Below the pieces are notes generated by a model, which saw only the letters and a list, made by a program, of their open reading frames with translations, was not told where the DNA came from and searched no databases. Shown piece after piece: positions 53,852 through 63,318 of a DNA stretch of 64,000 nucleotides; the stretch's first letter is position 1, and the number at the start of each line of letters is the position of its first letter. This DNA comes from Azonexus hydrophilus (GTDB lineage Bacteria > Pseudomonadota > Gammaproteobacteria > Burkholderiales > Rhodocyclaceae). The stretch spans positions 62,001-126,000 of the forward strand of contig NZ_MTHD01000003.1 in the NCBI RefSeq assembly GCF_001956855.1, written 5' to 3'. The position numbers and the translations under genes are program-made.

Positions 53852-53941
53852 GGGGTGTCGTCGATTGGTGGATCGGGGATTTTACGCTTGCCCTTGTTTC
53901 AGTAGTGTCCCCGGCTTTACATGGTTTTACCCCGGCCGGCA

Positions 53942-53969
53942 GAAAGAAATCGCCCGCTATGGCCGTTAA
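53942..53969 (+). promoter_or_regulatory. Candidate flagellar sigma-28 (FliA) promoter for the flxA-like gene
   Basis: GCCGTTAA (53962-53969) matches the FliA -10 consensus GCCGATAA at seven of eight bases. GAAAGAAA (53942-53949) is a partial match to the -35 TAAAGTTT, with a 12-base spacer against the usual 11. The E. coli flxA gene is FliA-dependent, which supports the reading. The -35 is weak. Confidence 0.45.
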
Positions 53970-54008
53970 GGAATCTACGAAAACGGCATTTACCAAGGGG
54001 GATTCAAC

Positions 54009-54365
54009 ATGTCATCGAACATCAGTGCGCTAGGCAATGCCAGCGCAGTCGGTCAATCCAGCAGCAGCTCGAATAGCGGCATCGACGGCAGGATTGCCGC
54101 CCTGCAGAAACAGCTGACATCGCTGCAGAAGGAAATGAGCGAGTTGCTGAAAGAGGGAACAGAAGAGAGCGAAAAGAAAGCCGAACTCATGCAGGCGCAG
54201 ATCGCGGCTGTGCAGGCCCAGCTGGCTGCCCTCGAAGCGCAGAAAGCACAGGAAGCTGCCGAGGCACAGGCGGGGAAACAAGGTGTTCAGGTTCAGGCAG
54301 CGGCGGGCAGTGCGGACAAGGCGAGCGAAGGGCCGCTGGGTACCCGGGTTGACGAGTACGTTTAG
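54009..54365 (+). CDS. FlxA-like coiled-coil protein
   Basis: A 118-residue protein of the FlxA family. After a Ser/Gly-rich start, residues about 25-90 form a continuous coiled coil rich in Ala, Gln, Glu and Leu (GRIAALQKQLTSLQKEMSEL and the following heptads). The tail ends GTRVDEYV. E. coli flxA is expressed with flagellar genes but its function is unknown. ATG 54009 has AAGGGGG upstream. A candidate FliA promoter lies 40 bases ahead. No other flagellar gene is in the window. Confidence 0.78.
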   Translation: MSSNISALGNASAVGQSSSSSNSGIDGRIAALQKQLTSLQKEMSELLKEGTEESEKKAELMQAQIAAVQAQLAALEAQKAQEAAEAQAGKQGVQVQAAAGSADKASEGPLGTRVDEYV

Positions 54366-54371
54366 CCGCGT

Positions 54372-55286
54372 CTAACCGCGCGGGTGATGCACCGCGTGCA
54401 GTGTTTTCAGGCGTTCGCGGGCGACGTGGGTGTAGATCTGCGTGGTAGAGATGTCAGCGTGGCCGAGCAGCAACTGGACAACGCGCAGGTCGGCGCCGTG
54501 GTTGAGCAGATGCGTCGCGAAGGCGTGGCGCAGCACGTGTGGCGATAGTTTCGCCGGGTCGATGCCGGCCACCAGCGCGTAGCGCTTGATCAGATGCCAG
54601 AAGGCGTGGCGGGTCATGGCACCACCACGGGCGGTGACGAACAGAGCATCGCTCTGGCGGCCGCGCAGGATATCCGGCCGGGCTGCCTGCAGGTAGCTGC
54701 TGATCCAGTCGATGGCCAGTTCGCCCAGCGGTACCAGGCGTTCCTTGCTGCCCTTGCCGAAGGCGCGCAGCACGCCGTCGGCGAGGCTGACTTCATGCAA
54801 TTTCAGGTTGACCAGTTCGGAGACGCGCAGGCCGGTGGCGTACAGCGTTTCCAGCATGGCCCGGTCGCGCTGGCCGAGCGCCGTGTCGATATCCGGCGCG
54901 GCGAGCAGGTCGGCGACCTGCTTTTCCGACATCACCTTGGGCAGGCGCGACGGCAGGCCGGGATTGGCCAGTTTCAGCGTCGGATCAACGACGATACGCC
55001 CGCGCCCGATCTGCCAGCGGAAAAAGCGGCGCAGCGTCGACAGGTAGCGCGCCTGCGAACTGGCGCGGGTACTCCGTGACAGATGGGCGACGAAGGCGGT
55101 CAGCGTCGTTTCGCGCAGGTCGAGCAGTGGTTCGTGACCGTGTTCGGCGAGCCAGCCGGCGAGCCGGCCGAGGTCGGAGCGGTAGCTGTCGAGTGTCGAC
55201 TTGGCCAGGCCGTCTTCCAGCCACAGTGCGTCGCAGAACTGGTCTATTTCAGTGAGATCAGCCGGATTTTGTGTCAAGTTCTGCAT
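54372..55286 (-). CDS. xerD: Site-specific tyrosine recombinase XerD
   Basis: XerD acts with XerC at the dif site to resolve chromosome dimers. The 304-residue protein has an N-terminal SAM-like domain (about 10-95) and a catalytic domain with Arg in ATGLRVSEL (about 155), Lys in FGKGSKERLVPLG, HVLRHAFATHLL (His and Arg near 250), LLGHADISTT and the nucleophile Tyr in TQIYTHVARE (about 284). An ATG at 55292 is an equally possible start. It overlaps the ogt 3' end by 29 bases. Confidence 0.93.
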   Translation of the reverse strand: MQNLTQNPADLTEIDQFCDALWLEDGLAKSTLDSYRSDLGRLAGWLAEHGHEPLLDLRETTLTAFVAHLSRSTRASSQARYLSTLRRFFRWQIGRGRIVVDPTLKLANPGLPSRLPKVMSEKQVADLLAAPDIDTALGQRDRAMLETLYATGLRVSELVNLKLHEVSLADGVLRAFGKGSKERLVPLGELAIDWISSYLQAARPDILRGRQSDALFVTARGGAMTRHAFWHLIKRYALVAGIDPAKLSPHVLRHAFATHLLNHGADLRVVQLLLGHADISTTQIYTHVARERLKTLHAVHHPRG

Positions 55287-55749
55287 TTTCATGGGCCAGC
55301 AGCCAGCGTTTGACGTCGAGCAGGAAACCGCCGCGTTCCCGGGCAAAGCCGCCGAGCTTGCCATCGCTGGCGATGACGCGGTGGCAGGGCACAACGACCG
55401 GATAGGGGTTGGCGCCACAGGCCTGACCAACGGCACGCGGGGCATTTTTCAGGTTTTTTGCCAGTTGACCGTAAGTTTCCGTATGGCCGCCGGGGATTGC
55501 CGCAATCTGCTCCCAGACCCGCCGCTGGAAGTGCGTGCCGGCGGGTTGCAGCGGCAGGCTGAAGGCGAAGCCGGGGTCTGCCAGATAGGCCTGCAACTGG
55601 CGTACCGCCTCGGCTGCCAGTGCCGTGTCTGGCGCTTGTGCCGGGCGGGGTTCGAGGAAATCGATGCGGGTGATCTCATCGTCGTTGCAACACACGCCCA
55701 GCGCAAAACCGGGGGCGGTGACGACGGCTTGGTAAGTGTGGGCGTTCAT
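55258..55749 (-). CDS. ogt: Methylated-DNA-protein-cysteine methyltransferase
   Basis: This suicide enzyme removes methyl groups from O6-methylguanine. The 163-residue protein has the active-site motif VVVPCHRVIASDG with the acceptor Cys, the DNA-binding helix region GHTETYGQLAKNL, and GGFARERGGFLLDVKRWLL after it. It lacks an Ada N-terminal domain. It overlaps xerD by 29 bases and diverges from the MFS gene across 68 bases. Confidence 0.95.
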   Translation of the reverse strand: MNAHTYQAVVTAPGFALGVCCNDDEITRIDFLEPRPAQAPDTALAAEAVRQLQAYLADPGFAFSLPLQPAGTHFQRRVWEQIAAIPGGHTETYGQLAKNLKNAPRAVGQACGANPYPVVVPCHRVIASDGKLGGFARERGGFLLDVKRWLLAHENAELDTKSG

Positions 55750-55817
55750 GACGATCCTTCGCGAAGGGGAGAGCTAGATTATCATGCTGACGACACTATC
55801 CTGATGCGGAGACGACG

Positions 55818-57008
55818 ATGGCGGAGTCAGCGGAAGAGAGGACAGGCGCAGGCGGGCCGGCACTGGCCGCCGTCCAGTTTGCATTCACACTCGGTTGGAC
55901 GGCGTATGTGGTGATGCTGCCCGGCATGCTGGGCAAGGCCGGCATTGCGCTGACCTGGCTCCCCGTCATCCTGTTGCTCGATCAGGCCATCTTCGCCGCG
56001 ATGGACATTGCCTTCGGTGTCATGGCCGATCGCATGCGCGAGGTCTACCAGCGTCTGGCTCGCCTGCTGCTGGTGTTGACGAGCGTTTCGGCGCTGGCCT
56101 TTCTGCTGCTGCCGATGGCCGCCGGCGTGTCGCCCGGCCTCCTGTTGCTGGTGCTGTTGCTGTGGGTCATCTCGGCCTCGGTCGTCCGCGCACCAACGCT
56201 GATCCTGCTGGCCAAACGGGTCCGGGCGGCGCAGCGGCCGGCACTGGTGATCTGGTACACCGCCGGGATGGGCCTGGCCATGGCGCTGTCGCCCTTCCTC
56301 GGGCTGTGGCTGAGGGGCGCTGACCCGCAACTGCCGTTCGCCATTTCGGCGCTGGTGCTGCTGGGAACTGTACTGCTACTGCTGCGGGTCAGCGCCGCGG
56401 ATGGCGCGAGTGCAGAGGTCGAGGCACCTGCGCCGGCGCCGTTCGCGACTTGCCTGCCGCTTTTCGTGGCGCTGGTGGTGGCCGGTATCGGTTTCCAGTT
56501 GCACGCCTTCGTCAATGCCGCGCCGCTGTACCAGTTGCATGTCCCTCAGGAAACGCTGCCGTGGCTGATGCCGCTGCTATGGACGGGCTTTTTCGCCATG
56601 CTGGTCGGGGTTGGCCCCCTGGTGAAGCGTTTCGGCGCGATGCCGGTGGCGGCGGCGGGGCTTTTTGTCGCGGCCTTGAGCAGCTATCTGGCGGCCGACG
56701 CCGGCAGCCTGAATGCCCTGATCGCCTGGCAGATGCTCTGCGGCGCAGGTTGGGCAATGGCGTTTGCCGGGCTGATGGAGCAGGTGTCGAGCGCCGGAAC
56801 GCGCGGTGCGGAAGGGCTGTTCATGGGCAGTTTCTTTGCCATGACCGCCGTTTCGGCGGTGCTCCGGATCACGTTTGCCGCGTACTGGCTGGCCGAGTGG
56901 CAGGACAGCCGCTTCGCGCTGCCAGCGATGCTGCTGCTGGCAGCCGCGGTGATTGTTGCGGTCGACGCCCGGAAATGGGCAAAAATCAGAATGCCGAAAT
57001 CCCCGTGA
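55818..57008 (+). CDS. Major facilitator superfamily transporter
   Basis: A 396-residue protein with about 12 predicted membrane helices in two halves separated by a hydrophilic loop at about 193-208. The motif-A-like loop [14 protein letters not shown] lies between helices 2 and 3, and [15 protein letters not shown] is its counterpart in the second half. No substrate can be inferred. Its start ATG 55818 follows GGAGACGACG. It overlaps the convergent gcdH by 23 bases. Confidence 0.8.
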   Translation: MAESAEERTGAGGPALAAVQFAFTLGWTAYVVMLPGMLGKAGIALTWLPVILLLDQAIFAAMDIAFGVMADRMREVYQRLARLLLVLTSVSALAFLLLPMAAGVSPGLLLLVLLLWVISASVVRAPTLILLAKRVRAAQRPALVIWYTAGMGLAMALSPFLGLWLRGADPQLPFAISALVLLGTVLLLLRVSAADGASAEVEAPAPAPFATCLPLFVALVVAGIGFQLHAFVNAAPLYQLHVPQETLPWLMPLLWTGFFAMLVGVGPLVKRFGAMPVAAAGLFVAALSSYLAADAGSLNALIAWQMLCGAGWAMAFAGLMEQVSSAGTRGAEGLFMGSFFAMTAVSAVLRITFAAYWLAEWQDSRFALPAMLLLAAAVIVAVDARKWAKIRMPKSP

Positions 57009-58158
57009 TCGCCCGGCCGAGGATCAGCGCATGGATGTCGTGCGTGCCCTCGTAGGTATTGACCACTTCCAGATTGACGACATGGCGGATCACGCCGTAT
57101 TCGTCGGAAATGCCGTTGCCGCCGAGCATGTCGCGTGCCGTACGGGCTATGTCGAGTGCCTTGCCGCAGGAATTGCGCTTCATCATCGAGACGATTTCCG
57201 GCGTCGCGCTGCCGTCGTCCATCATCCGGCCCAGGCGCAACACGCCCTGGATGCCGAGGGTGATCTCGGTCTGCATGTCGGCCAGTTTCTTCTGTACCAA
57301 CTGGTTGGCGGCCAGGGGCCGGTCGAACTGCTTGCGGTCCAGCGTGTATTGCCGGGCCGTGTGCCAGCAGGCTTCGGCGGCCCCCAACGCGCCCCAGGCG
57401 ATGCCGTAGCGGGCGGCATTGAGGCAGGTGAACGGGCCTTTCAGGCCGGCGACTTCCAACCGGTTTTCGCTCGGCACGAACACCTCGTCCATGACGATCT
57501 CGCCGGTCACCGACGCGCGCAGGCCGACCTTGCCGTGGATGACCGGCGCACTCAGGCCGGGCATGCCCCTGTCGAGGATGAAGCCGCGGATGACGTTTTC
57601 GTCGTCCTTGGCCCAGACGACGAAGACGTCGGCGATCGGTGCGTTGGTGATCCACATCTTGCTGCCGGACAGCTTCCAGCCGCCGGGTACGGCGCGGGCG
57701 CGGGTGGCCAGGCTGCCGGGGTCGGAGCCGGAATCCGGCTCGGTCAGTCCGAAGCAGCCGATCAGTTCGCCACGCCCGAGGCCGGGCAGGTATTTCTGTT
57801 TCTGTGCCTCGCTGCCGAAGGCGAAAATCGGCAGCATGACCAGCGAGGACTGCACGCTGAGCATCGAGCGGTAGCCCGAATCGACGTACTCCACTTCGCG
57901 GGCGATCAGCCCGTAGGACACGTAATTCAGCCCGGCACCGCCGTACTGCGGCGGCAGCGTGGCGCCGAGCAGGCCCATTTCGCCCATCTCACGGAAAATC
58001 GCCGGATCGGTGTGCTCGTTGCGGAAGGCGTCACGCACCCGCGGCGCCAGCGCCTTCTGCGCGAACGCCCGCGCCGCATTGCGCACCTGGCGCTCGTCGG
58101 CCGCCAGCTGCGAATCCAGCAGCAGCGGGTCTTCCCAGTTGAAACTGGCCTTAGCCAC
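56986..58158 (-). CDS. gcdH: Glutaryl-CoA dehydrogenase
   Basis: GcdH is an FAD enzyme that oxidatively decarboxylates glutaryl-CoA to crotonyl-CoA in lysine, tryptophan and aromatic degradation. The 390-residue acyl-CoA dehydrogenase shows [53 protein letters not shown] and the C-terminal [18 protein letters not shown]; the Glu in YEGTHD is the catalytic base. The start is GTG 58158, overlapping the proA stop by 8 bases. Translational linkage with proline synthesis is unusual. Confidence 0.94.
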   Translation of the reverse strand: MAKASFNWEDPLLLDSQLAADERQVRNAARAFAQKALAPRVRDAFRNEHTDPAIFREMGEMGLLGATLPPQYGGAGLNYVSYGLIAREVEYVDSGYRSMLSVQSSLVMLPIFAFGSEAQKQKYLPGLGRGELIGCFGLTEPDSGSDPGSLATRARAVPGGWKLSGSKMWITNAPIADVFVVWAKDDENVIRGFILDRGMPGLSAPVIHGKVGLRASVTGEIVMDEVFVPSENRLEVAGLKGPFTCLNAARYGIAWGALGAAEACWHTARQYTLDRKQFDRPLAANQLVQKKLADMQTEITLGIQGVLRLGRMMDDGSATPEIVSMMKRNSCGKALDIARTARDMLGGNGISDEYGVIRHVVNLEVVNTYEGTHDIHALILGRAITGISAF

Positions 58159-59407
58159 GGACGTGCCCGTCGCCGAGGACGATCCACTTCTGGCTGGTCA
58201 GGCCTTCCAGTCCGACCGGCCCGCGCGCGTGGATCTTGTCGGTCGAGATGCCGATCTCGGCGCCCAGGCCGTACTCGAAACCATCGGCGAAACGCGTCGA
58301 GGCGTTGATCATCACCGACGCCGAATCGACTTCGCGCAGGAAGCGCATCGCCTTCGGGTGATTGTCGGTGACGATCGATTCGGTATGGTGCGACGAATAC
58401 TGGTTGATGTGGGCGATGGCCTCGTCGATGTCGGCGACGACCTTGACCGAAATGATCGGCGCGAGGAACTCGGTGTAGTAATCCTCTTCCGTGGCGGCGA
58501 CGGCATTCGGCACGATGGTGCAGGTGGCAGCACAGCCGCGGATCTCGACGCCCTTTTCGCTCAGCATGTGGGCGATCGGCGGCAACAGCATGGCCGCGAC
58601 CGAACGGTCGACGAGCAACGATTCGGCGGTGTTGCAAGTGCCATAGCGTTGGGTCTTGGCGTTTTCGACGATCTTCAGCGCCTTGTTCGGGTCGGCTTCC
58701 TCTTCCAGGTAGACGTGGCAGTTGCCGTCCAGGTGCTGGATCATCGGCACGCGCGATTCGGCCAGCAGGCGGGCGATCAGGCCCTTGCCGCCGCGCGGCA
58801 CGATGACGTCGACGAATTCGCGCATGGTGATCAGTTCGCCGACGGCGGCGCGGTCGGTGGTATCGATGACCTGGACGCATTCGGCGGGCAGGCCGGCGGC
58901 CTGCAGGCCTTCCTGGAGCAGTGCGGCGATGGCGCGGTTGGAACGGATCGCTTCCGAGCCGCCGCGCAGGATGGCCGCGTTGCCGGACTTCAGGCACAGC
59001 GCGGCAGCGTCGGCGGTGACGTTCGGGCGGGCTTCGTAGATGATGCCGATGACGCCAAGCGGTACGCGCATCTTGCCGACCTGAATGCCCGATGGCATGA
59101 ACTTGAACTCACCCATTTCGCCGATCGGATCGGGCAGCTTGGCCACCTGTTCGACACCTTCGGCCATGCTGTCGACGCCCTTTTCGGTCAGCGTCAGGCG
59201 GTCGAGCATGGCGGTTTCGAGACCGGCGGCACGGGCGGCAGCGAGATCTTCGGCATTGGCGGCGACCAGCGCGGCCTTTTCGCGGCGGATGGCGGTGGCG
59301 ATGTGCAGCAATGCGGCATTCTTTTCAGCGGTGCTGGCCGTCGCCAGGCGGCGCGATGCGGCACGGGCCTGGCGGCCGACGGTCTGCATGTAGTCCTTGA
59401 TGTTCAT
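58151..59407 (-). CDS. proA: Gamma-glutamyl phosphate reductase
   Basis: ProA reduces gamma-glutamyl phosphate to glutamate semialdehyde in proline synthesis. The 418-residue aldehyde dehydrogenase-like protein has [35 protein letters not shown], and the catalytic Cys in [12 protein letters not shown]. The C-terminal [19 protein letters not shown] is typical. ATG 59407 gives the standard N-terminus. proB is not in the window. Confidence 0.97.
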   Translation of the reverse strand: MNIKDYMQTVGRQARAASRRLATASTAEKNAALLHIATAIRREKAALVAANAEDLAAARAAGLETAMLDRLTLTEKGVDSMAEGVEQVAKLPDPIGEMGEFKFMPSGIQVGKMRVPLGVIGIIYEARPNVTADAAALCLKSGNAAILRGGSEAIRSNRAIAALLQEGLQAAGLPAECVQVIDTTDRAAVGELITMREFVDVIVPRGGKGLIARLLAESRVPMIQHLDGNCHVYLEEEADPNKALKIVENAKTQRYGTCNTAESLLVDRSVAAMLLPPIAHMLSEKGVEIRGCAATCTIVPNAVAATEEDYYTEFLAPIISVKVVADIDEAIAHINQYSSHHTESIVTDNHPKAMRFLREVDSASVMINASTRFADGFEYGLGAEIGISTDKIHARGPVGLEGLTSQKWIVLGDGHVRG

Positions 59408-59520
59408 GGCGTTCTTCGTTCGGGGCAAAGGAACATTATAGCCAGACAAATTACAGGGAACTTCCGGAAGCGGGTAAACTCTTATCCGCAACGACAACAG
59501 GGCTTTCCGTCGAGGACAAG

Positions 59521-59778
59521 ATGGCCGAAAAATTGATTTTGCCGACCGAAGTGAAGGTCTGTGCAACCTGCAGCTACTGGGATGGTGAACGCCAGGTGGA
59601 TGCGGAAATGAAGCTGGTAGTGGTTTCCGATGAGTGCCAGGGCGAGTGCCTGGTTCAGGAAGCGAGCAAACCCGGGCTGCACGATGTGCGCAAGGAGTGC
59701 GATTGCCTCTGGGAGGATCTCGAGCCGGACGAAGCTGAAACAGGCAACAAGGCGGACGCGCAGGCGACCCGCAGTTGA
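59521..59778 (+). CDS. 85-residue Cys-rich protein
   Basis: A small acidic protein with six Cys in pairs: [12 protein letters not shown] (Cys-X2-Cys near residue 14), [10 protein letters not shown] (Cys-X3-Cys near 39) and KECDCLW (Cys-X-Cys near 60). The pattern suggests binding of one or more metal ions or an iron-sulfur cluster. The tail ([16 protein letters not shown]) looks disordered. It is a stand-alone plus-strand gene between divergent proA and the convergent diguanylate cyclase. GAGGA lies 6 bases before ATG 59521. No family name is recognised. Confidence 0.7.
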   Translation: MAEKLILPTEVKVCATCSYWDGERQVDAEMKLVVVSDECQGECLVQEASKPGLHDVRKECDCLWEDLEPDEAETGNKADAQATRS

Positions 59779-59797
59779 ATCGTCGCCTGCCGGCGGT

Positions 59798-60706
59798 TCA
59801 GCCGGCAACCCGCCAGAAGGCGCGGTTCCTGCCTTCGGCTTTGGCGGCATACAGCGCAGCATCCGCTTCGCTGAACAATCGGGGATCGACCAGTCCGCCG
59901 CTGGGCATGACCGTCATGCCACCAAGGCTGACAGTGATCACCGAAGCCACCGGCGACGCCGGATGCGGAAGCTGCAGGGCCTCGATTTCTGCCCGGATAT
60001 CGTCGCCCAGCTGCCGGGCGGATGGCGCATCGGTACCCGGCAACAGCAGCACGAATTCCTCGCCGCCGTAACGGGCCACCAGATCGCCCGGGCGCCGGAC
60101 CAGCCGGCTCAGGGTCTGGGCAATCCGGCGCAGCACCTGGTCGCCGGCGGCATGGCCGAGGTGATCGTTGTAGGCCTTGAAGTGATCGACGTCAATGATC
60201 GCCAGCGACAGCGGTGAGGCATTGCGCGCGCAGCGTCGCCATTCGCTTTCCAGCATTTCATCGTAGCGCCGGCGGTTGGCGATTTCCGTCAGGCTGTCGA
60301 TCATCGCCAGGTTTTCCAGCAGGTGGCGGTGATGTACCGAGAGCAGGTGGTTGCGCACGCGTTTGCGCACGATCGAGGGGTGAAAGGGCTTGGTGATGTA
60401 GTCGACCGCACCAAGGTCGAGTCCGCGCTCCTCGTCTTCCGGGGCATCCAGGGCCGAGATGAAGATGACCGGAATGTGCCGCGTGGCATCGTCGTTCTTC
60501 AGTGTCTGGATGACTTCGTGACCGCTCATGTCGGGCATCAGTACATCGAGCAGGATCAGGTCGGGCTGCAGTTCGTGGGCGCGCTCCAGCGCCTGACTGC
60601 CGTTCTTGGCCAGGATGACGCGGCAATCTTCCCTGAGCAGTTCGGTGAGCAGGTCGCGGTTCTGTTTTTCGTCATCGACGACGAGGACGGTATGCGTACT
60701 GCTCAT
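59798..60706 (-). CDS. Response regulator with diguanylate cyclase (GGDEF) output
   Basis: A 302-residue protein with an N-terminal receiver (VLVVDDEKQNRDLL, acceptor in LILLDVLMPDMSG, then YITKPF) and a C-terminal GGDEF domain with SLTEIANRRRYDEML, IIDVDHFKAYND and the active-site ARYGGEEFVLLLP (about 212-224). It should make c-di-GMP when phosphorylated. It is the natural output for the hybrid kinase upstream: ATG 60706 overlaps that kinase's stop by ATGA. A second ATG at 60724 would lie inside the kinase gene. Confidence 0.94.
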   Translation of the reverse strand: MSSTHTVLVVDDEKQNRDLLTELLREDCRVILAKNGSQALERAHELQPDLILLDVLMPDMSGHEVIQTLKNDDATRHIPVIFISALDAPEDEERGLDLGAVDYITKPFHPSIVRKRVRNHLLSVHHRHLLENLAMIDSLTEIANRRRYDEMLESEWRRCARNASPLSLAIIDVDHFKAYNDHLGHAAGDQVLRRIAQTLSRLVRRPGDLVARYGGEEFVLLLPGTDAPSARQLGDDIRAEIEALQLPHPASPVASVITVSLGGMTVMPSGGLVDPRLFSEADAALYAAKAEGRNRAFWRVAG

Positions 60707-63318
60707 TCCCGGGATTTTCTCCATGTTTCGTGCAGTGCCTTCAACTGGTCGTGCGCGGCTTCGTATTCGACGTCTTCAATCAGGGCGCCGATGTCGCTGA
60801 TGATTTTCTCATATTCGCTGCCGCGCGTCGTGCTGCCGGAGAGGGCTGCGCGTAGCGTGGCAAAGTCGGCTTCACAACTGGCATTGGCGGTGCGCAGGTC
60901 GCGCAGCAGGCTGTCGAACATCGCGTCCAGTGCGTCCCGGTCAGCCATCGGGGCTTCGGCCGGGAGGGTGGCCGGGGGCAGCGCGGCAAAGCCGGCGAGC
61001 AGCGCCTGCAACTCACTGGCGAAGGCTTGCAGCCCGGCGTCGGTTTGTGCCGGGTCGGCATCTGGCAGCGTGAACAGCTGTTCGAGCTGGCGTGCCTGTT
61101 CGGCCAGTTGCACGGCGCCGAGCGAGCCGCCGACCGATTTGGCGGAATGTGTCAGACGGCGGGCTTCGGCCAGGTCGTTGCGGGCCATTGCCTGGGTGAT
61201 CTGGTCATCGATGCCGGCGAAGTCCTTGCGAAAGGCGTGCAGGGATTTCAAATAAAAAAACGGCCGGTTCATGTGCAGGGTGAGGCCGCGCTGCAGGTCG
61301 ATGCCCGGCAGTTCGGGCCAGTCGACCGGTGAATCGTCGGCTGTCGTCGTTTCCTCGTTCACGCTCGCGGGCGGCAGCCAGCGGGCGATTTCCGCGTACA
61401 GCACGGCCGGCATGATCGGCTTGGTCAGGTGTGCATTCATGCCTGCCGCACTCGATTGTTGATGGTCTTCCTGGGTGGCGTGGGCGGTCATCGCGATGAT
61501 CGGCAGGTCACGGAAGCGCGGGTCATCGCGCAAGTGACGGCAGGCACTCAGGCCATCCATGACCGGCATCTGGATATCCATCAGGACCAGGCTGAACGGT
61601 TCGCGCTCGAGCACCTCGATGGCTTCCTGGCCGTTGGTGGCAATGCCGACGCTGAGCCCGACCTTGTGCAGCAGTGCGACGGCGATCGTCCGGTTGACCG
61701 GAATGTCCTCGACCAGCAGGATGCGTTCGCCGGCCCAGCGCGGGAAAACCGTCGCTTTCCGGCCGTCGACCGCAACAGGCGTGTTGCTGGCTGGCAGATT
61801 GAACGGCACTTCGAAGACGGTGCTGAAACGGAAGGTGCTGCCCTTGCCGGGCTGGCTGTCGACGTCGATTTCTCCATGCATCAGGCCGACCAGCTGGTGG
61901 CAGATCGCCAGGCCGAGACCGGTGCCGCCAAAGCGCCGGGTAATGCTGCTGTCGGCCTGGGAGAAGGGGGAGAACAGGCGGTCGAGTTGTTCGCGGGGAA
62001 TGCCCATGCCGCTGTCGTGGACGGTGAATTCAAGGCGGACTTGCCGCTCCCCGGGGGCGTCGAGCTGACGGACCTCAACCTCGATGCCGCCACGGTCAGT
62101 GAACTTCAGCGCGTTGCCGACCAGGTTGATCAGTACCTGGCTCAGCCGCAGCGCATCGCCCTGCAGCAGTGGCGGCACGTTTTCGCAGCCGGCAAACGTC
62201 AGGCGCAGACCCTTGCTGCGCGCTTTCAGGGAGAACAGCCCGGCGACCGAGCGGAAAACCGTGGCCAGTTCGAAGGGGGCGCTTTCCAGCGTCAGGCTGC
62301 CGGCTTCGACCTTGGAGTAGTCGAGGATGTCGTTGATGATGCCGAGCAGCGATTCCGACGACTGGACGACCTGTTCGAGGTATTCGCGCTGCTGGGTGGC
62401 CAGCGGCGAATCGACCAGCATGTGGCTGAGGCCGACGATGGCATTCATCGGCGTACGGATCTCGTGGCTCATCCGTGCCAGGAAGTCCGATTTGGCGCGG
62501 CTGGCCTGGCGGGCATCGGCGATCGCCTGCTGCAGTTCGGCGGTACGCTGGGCGACCATGGTTTCCAGTGATTCGCGGTAATTGGCCAGTTCCCGGTCGC
62601 GTAGCTGCAGCGAGTCGAGCATGCGGTCAAAGCTCTGTCCCAGGCTGCCGATCTCGTCGCTGCGCTGCGTCGCAATGCGCTCGTCGAGTTGTGCGTCCTG
62701 CGAGATCCGGTTGGCCAGGTCGTCCAGTTTTTCCAGGGGCTCGGTCAGCCGGCCGACGACATAGCGGGTCAGCAGCAGGGCGCCGGCCAGCGCCAGCAGC
62801 AACAGGAAAGCGGTTTCCCTGACCGTGTTGCGCATGGTCGTGTGGTATTGCACGAGCGATGCGACCAGCTCGATATGCCCAGCCGGGGTTGGTTGTTCAT
62901 AAAGCTGGATCGGTTGCCGGACGATCAGGTAGCCATCGAGGAAGCGTGGTGTGACCTCGGTGTCGGGAAAATTGTGGCGACTTGCGCCTACGCGTCGATA
63001 TTCACCCAGGATAGAGCCATCTGGCAGCACTACCCGGCTGCTTTCGATGGCCGGATTGACCGCGAGCGATTCCAGCAGTCGGACTGCTTCGCGCCGGTCG
63101 GTAAAGGCGATCGCCGCCTGCATGTTGTTGGCCAGCAGGCGGGCCTGTGCCGTCATCGATTCGGCCCATTGGGTCTGCAGCAGTTGCCGCTGCTGGGTGA
63201 ACACCAGCGCGAAGACCATGCACACCATCAGCAACAGGAACAGGAAGGACAGCGCAACCAGCTTGTTGCGGATGGTCGGCTCGGGCAGCAGCCGTTCCTT
63301 GAGCGTCCGCTGGCTCAT
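60703..63318 (-). CDS. Hybrid sensor histidine kinase with HAMP, receiver and Hpt domains
   Basis: An 871-residue membrane kinase. Helices lie at about 20-41 and 167-187 with a periplasmic sensor between. HAMP follows (VVGRLTEPLEKLDDLANRIS), then a coiled coil, HisKA SHEIRTPMNAIVGL (His near 286), HATPase with NLVGNALKFTDRG, DSGMGI and GGTGLGLAI, a receiver with LVEDIPVNR and LVLMDIQMPVMDG (Asp near 579), and a C-terminal Hpt domain with LTHSAKSVGGSLGA (His near 726). It can therefore run a complete phosphorelay to the downstream diguanylate cyclase. ATG 63318 overlaps the YfiR-like gene by ATGA. Confidence 0.94.
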   Translation of the reverse strand: MSQRTLKERLLPEPTIRNKLVALSFLFLLLMVCMVFALVFTQQRQLLQTQWAESMTAQARLLANNMQAAIAFTDRREAVRLLESLAVNPAIESSRVVLPDGSILGEYRRVGASRHNFPDTEVTPRFLDGYLIVRQPIQLYEQPTPAGHIELVASLVQYHTTMRNTVRETAFLLLLALAGALLLTRYVVGRLTEPLEKLDDLANRISQDAQLDERIATQRSDEIGSLGQSFDRMLDSLQLRDRELANYRESLETMVAQRTAELQQAIADARQASRAKSDFLARMSHEIRTPMNAIVGLSHMLVDSPLATQQREYLEQVVQSSESLLGIINDILDYSKVEAGSLTLESAPFELATVFRSVAGLFSLKARSKGLRLTFAGCENVPPLLQGDALRLSQVLINLVGNALKFTDRGGIEVEVRQLDAPGERQVRLEFTVHDSGMGIPREQLDRLFSPFSQADSSITRRFGGTGLGLAICHQLVGLMHGEIDVDSQPGKGSTFRFSTVFEVPFNLPASNTPVAVDGRKATVFPRWAGERILLVEDIPVNRTIAVALLHKVGLSVGIATNGQEAIEVLEREPFSLVLMDIQMPVMDGLSACRHLRDDPRFRDLPIIAMTAHATQEDHQQSSAAGMNAHLTKPIMPAVLYAEIARWLPPASVNEETTTADDSPVDWPELPGIDLQRGLTLHMNRPFFYLKSLHAFRKDFAGIDDQITQAMARNDLAEARRLTHSAKSVGGSLGAVQLAEQARQLEQLFTLPDADPAQTDAGLQAFASELQALLAGFAALPPATLPAEAPMADRDALDAMFDSLLRDLRTANASCEADFATLRAALSGSTTRGSEYEKIISDIGALIEDVEYEAAHDQLKALHETWRKSRE

